From contig OZ026515.1 in the NCBI GenBank assembly GCA_964019695.1, positions 132,392,849 through 132,456,848 on the forward strand: a DNA stretch of 64,000 nt, in the 5' to 3' direction. Source of the DNA: Loripinus fragilis (lineage: Eukaryota; Mollusca; Bivalvia; Lucinida; Lucinidae). Below the pieces are notes generated by a model, which saw only the letters and a list, made by a program, of their open reading frames with translations, was not told the DNA's origin and did not search any database. A program made the position numbers and the translations under genes. How positions within the stretch are numbered: the first letter of the stretch is position 1; each line of letters starts with the position of its first letter. Below, piece by piece: positions 44,701-56,700 of the stretch.

Positions 44701-47700
44701 TGATATGTTGGTGACTGATGACTCAGACCACCATTTAGATCTCTTACCTCATATGGAGTACTTGCTGCTGATATGTTGGTGACTGATGACTCAGACCACC
44801 ATTTAGATCTCTTACCTCATACGGAGTACTTGCTGCTGATATGTTGGTGAATGATGACTCAGACCACCATTTAGATCTCTTACCACATACGGAGTACTTG
44901 CTGCTGATATGTTGGTGAATGATGACTCAGACCACCATTTAGATCTCTGACCTCATAAGGAGTACTTGCTGCTGATATGTTGGTGAATGATGACTCAGAC
45001 CACCATTTAGATCTCTTACCTCATACGGAGTACTTGCTGCTGATATGTTGGTGAATGATAACTAAGACCACCATTTAGATCTCTTACCTCGTATGGAGTA
45101 CTTGCTGCTGATATGTTGGTGACTGATGACTCAGACCACCATTTAGATCTCTTACCTCATACGGAGTACTTGCTGCTGATACGTTGGTGAATGATGACTC
45201 AGACCACCATTTTGATCTCTTAACACATACGGAGTACTTGCTGCTGATATGTTGGTGAATGATGTCTCAGACCACCATTTAGATCTCTGACCTCATAAGG
45301 AGTACTTGCTGCTGATATGTTGGTGAATGATGACTCAGACCACCATTTAGATCTCTTACCTCATACGGAGTACTTGCTGCTGATATGTTGGTGAATGATA
45401 ACTAAGACCACCATTTAGATCTCTTACCTCGTATGGAGGACTTGCTGCTGATATGTTGGTGACTGATGACTCAGACTACACTTTAGATCTCTTACCACAT
45501 ACAGAGTACTTGCTGCTGATATGTTGGTGAATGATGCCTCAGACCACCATTTAAATCTCTTACCTCATATGGAGTACTTGCTGCTGATATGTTGGTGAAT
45601 GATGACTCAGACCACCATTTAGATCTCTTACCTCATACGGAGAACTTGCTGCTGATATGTTGGTGAATGATGACTCAGACCACCATTTAGATCTCTTACC
45701 TCGTATGGAATACTTGCTGCTGATATGTTGGTGAATGATAACTCAGACCACCATTTAGATCTCTTACCTCATATGGAGTACTTGCTGCTGATATGTTGGT
45801 GAATGATGACTCAGACCACCATTTAGATCTCTTACCTCATATGGAGTACTTGCTGCTGATATGTTGGTGAATGATGACTCAGACCACCATTTAGATCTCT
45901 TACCTCGTATGGAGTACTTGCTGCTGATATGTTGGTGAATGATAACTCAGACCACCATTTAGATCTCTTACCTCATATGGAGTACTTGCTGCTGATATGT
46001 TGGTGACTGATGACTCAGACCACCATTTAGATCTCTTACCTCATATGGAGTACTTGCTGCTGATATGTTGGTGACTGATGACTCAGACCACCATTTAGAT
46101 CTCTTACCTCATATGGAGTACTTGCTGCTGATATGTTGGTGAATGAAGTCTCAGACCACCATTTAAATCTCTTACCTCATATGGAGTACTTGCTGCTGAT
46201 ATGTTGGTGAATGATGACTCAGACCACCATTTAGATCTCTTACCTCATACGGAGTACTTGCTGCTGATATGTTGGTGACTGATGACTCAGACCACCATTT
46301 AGATCTCTTACCTCGTATGGAGTACTTGCTGCTGATATGTTGGTGAATGATAACTCAGACCACCATTTAAATCTCTTACCTCATATGGAGTACTTGCTGC
46401 TGATATGTTGGTGACTGATGACTCAGACCACCATTTAAATCTCTTACCTCATATGGAGTACTTGCTGCTGATATGTTGGTGAATGATAACTCAGACCACC
46501 ATTTAAATCTCTTACCTCATATGGAGTACTTGCTGCTGATATGTTGGTGAATGATAACTCAGACCACCATTTAGATCTCTTACCACATATGGAGTACTTG
46601 CTGCTGATATGTTGGTGACTGATGACTCAGACCACCATTTAAATCTCTTACCTCATATGGAGTACTTGCTGCTGATATGTTGGTGAATGATAACTCAGAC
46701 CACCATTTAAATCTCTTACCTCATATGGAGTACTTGCTGCTGATATGTTGGTGAATGATAACTCAGACCACCATTTAGATCTCTTACCACATATGGAGTA
46801 CTTGCTGCTGATATGTTGGTGACTGATGACTCAGACCACCATTTAAATCTCTTACCTCATATGGAGTACTTGCTGCTGATATGTTGGTGAATGATAACTC
46901 AGACCACCATTTAAATCTCTTACCTCATATGGAGTACTTGCTGCTGATATGTTGGTGAATGATGACTCAGACCACCATTTAGATCTCTTACCTCATATGG
47001 AGTACTTGCTGCTGATACGTTGGTGAATGATGACTCAGACCACCATTTAGATCTCTTACCACATATGGAGTACTTGCTGCTGATATGTTGGTGACTGATG
47101 ACTCAGACCACCATTTAAATCTCTTACCTCATATGGAGTACTTGCTGCTGATATGTTGGTGAATGATAACTCAGACCACCATTTAGATCTCTTACCACAT
47201 ATGGAGTACTTGCTGCTGATACGTTGGTGAATGATGACTCAGACCACCATTTAGATCTCTTACCACATATGGAGTACTTGCTGCTGATATGTTGGTGACT
47301 GATGACTCAGACCACCATTTAAATCTCTTACCTCATATGAAGTACTTGCTGCTGATATGTTGGTGAATGATAACTCAGACCACCATTTAGATCTCTTACC
47401 ACATATGGAGTACTTGCTGCTGATATGTTGGTGAATGATAACTCAGACCACCATTTAGATCTCTTACCTCGTATGGAGTACTTGCTGCTGATATGTTGGT
47501 GACTGATGACTCAGACTACACTTTAGATCTCTTACAACATACAGAGTACTTGCTGCTGATATGTTGGTGAATGATGACTCAGACCATCATTTAGATCTCT
47601 TACCTCATACGGAGTACTTGCTGCTGATATGTTGGTGAATGATGACTCAGACCACCATTTAGATCTCTTACCTCATATGGAGTACTTGCTGCTGATATGT

Positions 47701-50700
47701 TGGTGAATGATAACTAAGACCACAAGTAAGACCTCTTACCTCATATGGAGTACTTGCTGCTGATATGTTGGTGAATGATAACTAAGACCACAAGTAAGAC
47801 CTCTTACCTCATATGGAGTACTTGCTGCTGATATGTTGGTGAATCCAACAATATCTGAGAAGTAAATAGTCACTGTGTCGAAGGCTTCAGGGGTCACCAC
47901 ATTGCCTACTTTCAACTGTTCAGCTACACTCCTGATTAGAACATAAAGTTTTTGTCTTAAAATACAGTAGAACCTGTGTAAAACGGCTACTCTCAAAAAG
48001 ACTAAAAATTGGTTTTCAAGACCGATCATCACTTAATGCAGGTCTAAAGTATTGCAGAATGCTCCAAAGGGAGCATTCTGCAATGCTTTTGACCTTCATT
48101 AAGCTAAAATTTGTCATTAAGACCTTTGTTTTGTCTATTTTTAGAGGCCATTTTACACAGGCTTTACTGTTGTAGATGGCTATTGCACTGATATTGGTGA
48201 CTGTTATATCCTTTTATTATAAAGCTATAAATATTTTATGCTTTTACAGAAGTTTTTGGCCTAAATCTGAATTTTTAAGCTTATAAGAGTCAGATACTAC
48301 ACAATAGGATGACAGTTTTTTTTGCAAGAATAAATGGACGTTTGACGTAATCAAACACAGCGTCATGCAATGACAAAACGTATGACAAAATATGCGAGTA
48401 AATGAGTAAAAAGGCAAAATCAAGAAGTGTCTCAACATCACTTGACATGACAAAATTGTTATCAGACTTTTTTCACTGAATATTTAAAGCTTTATATAAT
48501 GATAATATATTGCATAAAATATAAGGATTAAATAAAAGCACACAATGCCTGTCAGAGAGTTGAATTGACCTAAAACCTGAATCGCTGGGTTGGTGCCTGA
48601 TGCTTGTCTTTGGTCAAGCCCACAGTGGCTCAACTGGGGTTTCTCTTTAGTTTTGACTTAGAAAACAAGTTACTTTGCCTTATCTTATCAGGCGATCGTG
48701 GAGGTTTACAACAGTACATGTGGTTTTGTAAATTACAGTCAGTGTTGCATGTGCAGCACGAAAATAAGGTATTGATCCCTGGACTCAGTGTTCAGCAAAT
48801 CGCAACCGACCTTGTAGTTTGTTTATACGGACTTAAAAATCACAGCATAGGAAGCAAAAACCCGGAGTTTCATGGTATTATCTTGTCACATTAAAAAGTT
48901 ACAACACAAAACCTTCTTGCGTTGGCAGTTTGGGTTAGTATACACACTTTATAGAAAGGTCCACTGATCAACAAATGTTTTAAAATTACGCCCCTTACTT
49001 TGGCAGTACTTCATAGAGAAGTTCCTCTGACCTCTTCTTCTCTGCTAGGAAAGCTGCAGTTCTCTCCTCTACCAATCCTTCCAGATTATTGGCATATCTT
49101 TCCATACGTAGCAACAGCATGTCCATGACATTTTCACCACGTACAGCACCCCTAAAATAGTAAAAGTTGACTTGAAAAAGAAAACGATACTAACTTTTTA
49201 AAATTCTGTACCATCTTTTGAAAACAGTGTAGCTCCAGATCAGATGGCTTCTGATGAAGCCAGCAGATTAGGATCTTTACTGTTATTCATCCACATGATA
49301 AACCCAATACTTACATATAGCAAACATATATTTTCGTATATATTATATGTAGAATAATCTATATGATTGACATCTAACAGTAAAACTAAAGTCAATATGA
49401 GACAATTCTTCACCCCTGACTCTAATGAATATACATAGCTGTATTCCAGATGTGAAGAAGAAAGCCTACTTTTGTTGCAATAGTGCAAGGCATAATATAA
49501 AGATAAATAAATAAAAAATGCACCAACCCGCAAACAAATCAACAAGAACACATAATGATTGACCTTTAATTACTCACCAAATCTCATGGTCCTAGGTCAA
49601 CTACATAATGATTTATTCTGGGGTAAGATTTGCAAATTATTTAGCTATATCATTTTCTATAGAAACCACACTTTTTGTCAAGCAAACGAATAAATAGAAA
49701 AAACATATCTCTCTATCTATTTTTAAGATACAGGATCCTAGTTAACATATTTTCTGAGATTTTACAAGATCTAAATATTATCAACAATGCGTTGTGTTAG
49801 CAATATCACCATATAGCCTTGTTTCCATATCAATATTATTATTGCTGAGGATAACAGGTAATTATGCATGCCAAACACTAAACAGTGATGCACTTACTTT
49901 CGAGCGTCTGCGAGTTGCTTTAGTATGTCAGAAAATGTTGGTCTATCTCCAGGTACTTCGTTCCAACATTCAATTGCCAGCTTAAATATTTCTGGATATA
50001 TATTGTTGTTTCCAAATGAAGGACGTCTAGGACAGAAACGCTTCGCTTTTATTTGTTCTACAGTATCTAATATAATAGAAAAGACAAGGTAGTATGACCA
50101 GGAAATGCAAAAAAAGGCCAGAGACCAACCACACACTGGATAGGCGGGAATGAAAAACGTTAATAACATCGACGAACGTAGATCAAAAATGGTTAGAAAC
50201 AGAGTCTTTGATTGCCATTTGTCGCCCGACTTGCGACAAATGACAATCAAAAACAATGTTTCTAGCAATTTGTCCTAGGTTTAAAACCTGCTGGACCTAA
50301 ACAGCACTTCATTACACCGAGTCTATTATTATCACCTTCCATCGCTGTATCATGACTGAAATAATGTTGAAAAAGACTTAAAACACCAAGCGGACTACCC
50401 AACCATATCCTTGGTTGTTGGGCGGAAATGCCATGAGACCCATGACTGTGACATTGGCCATGAATTGTGACATTAGACAGTCATGGATATGTGCTCTGCA
50501 TTTTTATTTGGATTCAGGTCAATATGTTACCAGGATTAAGTGAATATTCTTCCAGGCATGACATTAAGTCCAAGGTTCAAATTATGACCTGGTAATTGAG
50601 ATGTTCTGTAGTCTCATCGAAGAAAACATTTTACCCTAAAAATTATTTAAAGTCTTATGGGATTAAAATATCATGCTAGCATGAAATCAAAAGCTCGATC

Positions 50701-53700
50701 TATTGGCCTTTATGCCTCGGTTACATTTGCCTTACGACGAGTATACGATGCCCCTACGATGTCCAAATCACCGTTTCCGTGCGGCCGACGCAGGGAGACC
50801 TTGCGATCATGGTACGGATTTACGGTCATCGTGGCCTCTACGATTTTGTTAAACTCCGCACAATGACAAATTTGAAAAAAATCGTTAGCCCGCAGACACA
50901 TCGCAGTGACATGGTACAATCCCTGTACGGGCACCGATCGTGAGGACAAGGCAGGGTTTGAGATTGTCATTTTGGTCCAAAATTGATCGTATACTCTTGC
51001 GATAGTCGTAAGGAGCCCGCAAGGTCGCCACACGATGCCCTTGCAGGACCCATAAAGTCGTACGGACATTGGGCGGTCACCCTGCGGTAACCCCAAGGCG
51101 ATGGCACAATGATCGTGCGGTCGCCTTGCGACGTGTCAACAATTTCCAGACGGGTATATATTGGTTATCATTAGCTGTTTGTTTCATTTCAATATTTATC
51201 TTCAGGCGATAGGCGATGTCTCTAATATCACCTACGATTTTGTTAAACTCCGCACAATGACAAATTTGAAAAAATCGTTAGCCCGTAGCCCGCAGACACA
51301 TCGCAGTGACATGGTACAATCCCTGTACAGGCACCGCACGGTGATCGTGAGGACAAGGCAGGGTTTTAGATTGTCATTTTGGTCCAAAATTGATCGTATA
51401 CTCTTGCGATAGTCATAAGAAGCCCGCAAGGTCGCCGCACGATGCCCTTGCAGGACCCATAAAGTCGTACGGACATCGGGCGGTCACCCTGCGGTAACCC
51501 CAAGGCGATGGCACAATGATCGTGTGGTCGCCTTGCGACGTGTCAACAATTTCCAGACGGGTATATATTGGTTATCATTAGCTGTTTGTTTCATTTCAAT
51601 ATTTGTCTTCAGGCGATGTCTCTAATATCACCACTCAGTGTGACTCTTTCGGTTGAGCCTTCGGGAGTTCCCGTCATATAATAAACACACAAATCATAAA
51701 CCCTCCCGGCCCAGTACTGGTTTCTACCCATGGAAAAGCCACAAAAAGTTTTTTTTTCAGTGTGACTCAATATGGACCCAGTTCCGTTTGCTGATGGAAG
51801 CAGTCTAATAAGGGCCCATAGAGTATGCTTCCATGATAAAATTGTCTGAAGTGCAATTGAAAATATGCACCTTACGTGAAATACATATGCATTTTCAGTA
51901 TATAAAATGCTGGTTGGATAAGGGGTTTAATAAATGAGTTAAGATTAATAAAAAGTCCAGATATTTTTTTGTGATTTATAACTCTGGGTTGTGAATTTGA
52001 GTATTACTTCAAGGAATAAAATATATGGGTCTCGTAGTGAGAACATGTGACTAGTTCGAATATTGAAATTTGAATTTATGAATGTTCTACAAAATGTATT
52101 TTACTGAAAACGAATGGCAAATGTGCTGACCAGGCTGGGTGGAAGAAAGCGCATTCTGGTCAGTACCTTTGTTGTTCGCATGCAACGACTTCATTTTTGC
52201 TTATGTGTTGCTGGCCGTAGAGTGCCTTTGGATGATTAAACTGAATAAAACCATAATAAGCGTTTTAGTCTATGCTGAATCTACGAGACGATACAATTAA
52301 AGTATCTTTATATTTTCAATAAAAGTGATACTTTTCGAATTATAAAAGTGTACTAATAGGGTTTTTTGTAATATTCTGTGATTTAAACTTTATGAAAACT
52401 GCAGAATTTAAAAATTGACATTAAAATATACACAAACGTATCACGCTGTTCCATACCTTGGGACCATGTTCAACTATAAATACTAGCCTCTTCATAGCAC
52501 GATTTGTGACCACATGACTTTAAAACACAGTTAAAATGGAATTCGAAAATGAACATGGATGGCCGTTTAAATTCATACATAAAATTACACGACAATTGCA
52601 CAGTCAGCGTACCGACTCCTTGCGACTTCAGCAAGGTCATCGTAAGGGCATCATGCAATTTATATAGGGAGGTCGTGAAGATATACGATGATGGTACGAT
52701 GATCTTGCGGTTGTCGTACTGTATCCGCAAAGTCTCTGTAAGGTTTTGTCCTAGTTTGCCGCCGAAAGCAAACGTAAGGTGATCGTAAGCAATGTAAACA
52801 CATAAGACGTAGCTTATAGCCACCTACAATGCCAAAAAAATCGTAGGGAAAATCGTAGACAAATAAATCGTACGACGACCGTAGCATATGTAACCGAGGC
52901 ATAAGCATGACAAAGATTAACTAGAACACTTAGTCGATGGGGCGCCATCGCAAATACCCACACTTTTAAAGAAATCTTATGATATTTGCCCTTTTGAACC
53001 CCATCCCGAGGTCACCAGTTTGACCCTAGGTAAAATTTTACTTGCTCCCCTTCTACTCACCATCCCATTTAATTTGATATGCCACACGACCAAGTTCGGA
53101 AAAAAAATATTTGTTTTTAACCCTAGCACCCCCAACTTTTGACATGTTTTATATTTTTTGTTTGTGAGAACACACGAAAAGTTTGGTTTAAAAAACTTAG
53201 AAATTGACTTTAGAATTGAAATTTAATGATGTTTGACCTTTTAACCCCCAGGGCCCCAAAGGATGGTGCCAAAAAGTGATGTTGCACGCCCTATTTATGT
53301 GAGTAACTCACACACCGAGTTTGGTTGGATTTCGTCTAATGGTTTTGGAGGAGATAGCATAACAGACAGATAGACAGACAGATGGACAGAGGTGATCACA
53401 ATATACCCGTCATTTTTTTATAAAAGTATGGAGATAATAAAAAGTCTTTCTGACATAAAGGAGATATTGGGCAGACATGATAATTCAAGGATCAATCACA
53501 TTACCTTCAATTGTAACCTTCTCCTCGAATCTGGATAGTTGAGTCATAAATTCTGCATATAACCTTACTGAGGTGAACATCTTTCCAAAATTTAATGTAA
53601 GTTCTCTCACAGCTAAATTAGATCAGGTGCTGACACAAATTTAAATGCCAAATGACCTTAAGATCTAAACTAGACCTTGATTCTGCATAGTTGAGTCATG

Positions 53701-56700
53701 GTGCACCGCCTCACTGAGAATGAACATGTGGCCAAAGTTTAATGAAAATCATTCAAAGGGTTCAGGAGAAATGGAGAGGACAGACATCTGCTACCCAACG
53801 ACAGTTGGATGCATACTTAGGAGATAATCTAAAAATTATTCAACTCCAACACATTCTCAGGTTCCAAATGGTCTGTGGCCATTAAAAATTTAAGGAGCTA
53901 AACCCAGAAGGTTAACCCTACACGTGAATTTCATCCCCTTAACATCAAGCTACTCTAACCCTAGCTTAACCATAACATCTATAAACATGGCTGTATAGAT
54001 TGCATAACCTTGTACTATACCATGAGTATGTACAGACATACACATATGGCCACAGTACTTGCCTCTTTTACCTTGACTTGGAATGATTTTTGGAATCGTA
54101 ACAAAATGATCTGAGATAATGCAAGGATAAGTTAGGGGTCTTTCATGCAAACCAAACATCTTTGTGTCTTGATCTACATCTGAACTAAGGGTGAGTTTGT
54201 CGCCATGACACCGGTTACAGCCCATCAGTAAAACATTTTTACTGATCTTTCTAAGGCTGTACTTCTCTTTTGGATCAATTGTGTTATTTTTGTCTTGTGT
54301 TTGTTATGCTTTCAGGCGCATCTGTTTATTGATGCCTTGTGGTCACCTGCTGGGAAAGGGCTGACCTCTTGGCTATCGTTTGTGATGTCTAATTGTGAGT
54401 TTGTTACTTTCCCATTGGTATCCTGGGTCAGGTGCGGTCCCATACTTTCGTGAAATTGATCATGAGATAATCTATACAGTCCTTCTCCTCACGTCCGCTG
54501 AATCATTCAAGAAAGGTTGCTGTCATTTACAAGCGAAAGTATGTGCACGAAGTACTGGTTGACTGCTTGTTCTAGCTTGTCAAGGAAAAAGTGTGGTAAG
54601 TTGAACTGACCGTCCTGCATGACCATAGCTGTTGACTTGGGACGTAAAGCAACAAAACAAACGAACAAACAAACAAACATCAGGTGTGGTACTTGATTGA
54701 GTCGATTCCTGATACTTGTCCCCTTCCTTACTTTGTGCTTGTCATGCTTTCGCGTCTGTTCATTGCTGCCTTGTGGTCATGTCACCTCCTGGGAAAGGAC
54801 TGACTCTTGGCTCTAGTGTCTGATGTTTAATTGTGTTTTTGTCACTTTCCCATGTGGAATCCTGGGTCAGGCGTAGTACTTGAATGTATCCTGATCTTTG
54901 CCGCCTTTTTTACTTTGAAACAGGATAATTTAAACATTGACTCAGATCATCATCTTATTGTGTGAAATATAAACTCATAAAAGGGACTCATATATAAGAT
55001 AGTAGACACACATTATATACAAGTGGCATTTGACCGCCCACAATGTCAGGATCTGAAACTTTCAGAAACTAGTCTGGCCCAGAAAATATGCACACTCTAG
55101 TTTCAGTTCTTTGGTGCATTCTTTGCTTCCAAAGGATACCCTTTTCAGAACATATTTGACTTCTTTACAGCTGGTGACTGGGATTGTGTGGCGGCGGTAG
55201 AACGTCTCCCTGCCCTTCACTATAGTGTAGATGTTATTTTCTTGTCCTTTGGGATCATGGGTTTCATTGTGGAACTTTGAAACTATAAGAGGGTCACTGA
55301 TGAAGCCTAAATGGCAGAAACTAGCTAGTCTGGCCCAGAAAATATGCACACAATAATTTAGTTCTTTAGTGCATGCTTTGCTTCTAAAGGATACCCTTTT
55401 AAGAACATATTTAACCTTGAACAGAATATCTGAAAGCTTCGATTCACATCTTCTCACTGAGGTGAACATATTTGTGAGCTATGAGTATAATTTGAGCCGT
55501 GGCATGTGATTTCCAACAATGTAGCATTTTGACAAGTGTAGACTCAGACCAGCCTATGCAGCCTCCTGTTAAGCTTAGAAACTCCAAATGATGTTCAGTC
55601 AGTAGCTTAACAGTCATAGAATGCTCAAACGACTTGCAAAGGCTCTGATCAGACTGCATGTATGCACAGGCTGGTCTGAGCCTTTGCTGGTCGCACATAC
55701 ACATTGTGGGAAATCTCATGCATTGGGTCATTTAAAGAATCTAACTGGCGGTTCAGGAGATATGGAGGGGACATAAACTGTGTACATGTGGCATTTGCTC
55801 TCTCGCTACGACCTTGAAACAGGGTGTCTAAAGCATTTGCTCTATTGTGAGTGCAATGAAATGGACATACTTGTGAAAAAGTTTCAGAATGGGATTCGTG
55901 TTAAAGACATATGGAGTGCACGCAAAATCAATACACTTAGTCTTTGACCCACTGCTATGACCTTGACATTGAAGCAGGAAAGCTTAGTTCTAAGGTTCTC
56001 TCCTTAATGTGGGTATATGTGTGAAATAATTTCATAATTGGATCAGAGAGTTTTAAGATATTAGGATGAAAAACTTTTCAGACTGACACACATATGTAAA
56101 GATGGAAAGATAGATGGATGGAAGAATGGAGTATGGACCACTTCTGTTTACATACAATTTGCCTAATGTTATATGCAGTAATAAATATTTTTAGACTAAA
56201 AGGATAGTACCTTCAACAGAATCATACCACAACTCGTCAACATATGGTTCCTTGCGCATACACATCTCATAAAGTATTATACCAAAGCTGTATACATCAC
56301 CAGATTGAGTAGCTTTTGTAGGTGGAGAGGATCTTAATATCTCTGGTGCTGTCCAGAACAGGCTAGGTTTATCTGTGGGAGAAACAATCTAACTTGCACA
56401 AATGTATTTATTTAATTCCCTCATATATGAGCTTATATACTGGACAAATCGATTTTGAATTTAACAGGAGTTGGGTAGTTATTTGCAATTTAATTCAAAT
56501 TTTTAAATGTCATCATTTAAGCAAACAGTGCAGAATCTGATCAGACGCAGCATTCTACAGCTTCTGACAGGCTCTGCACTGTTGGTCAACGTCTCATAAA
56601 ATGGGTTAAATTAATGTTAAATATGACAACCAAACTCAGCGAATTTATGTCCCATGCCTCAAAATGTTTGTCTTTTAATGTATGAGCTATCATAAAATGA

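Noticed and set aside
42036..47807. CRISPR-like array
   Set aside because: Regular repeats, but there are no unique spacers: the whole 68-bp unit is repeated, and the locus is an animal intron.
48604..48894. 96-codon plus-strand frame
   Set aside because: Resembles sequence past the Penelope-like RT stop, so it is probably untranslated repeat; nominal start only.
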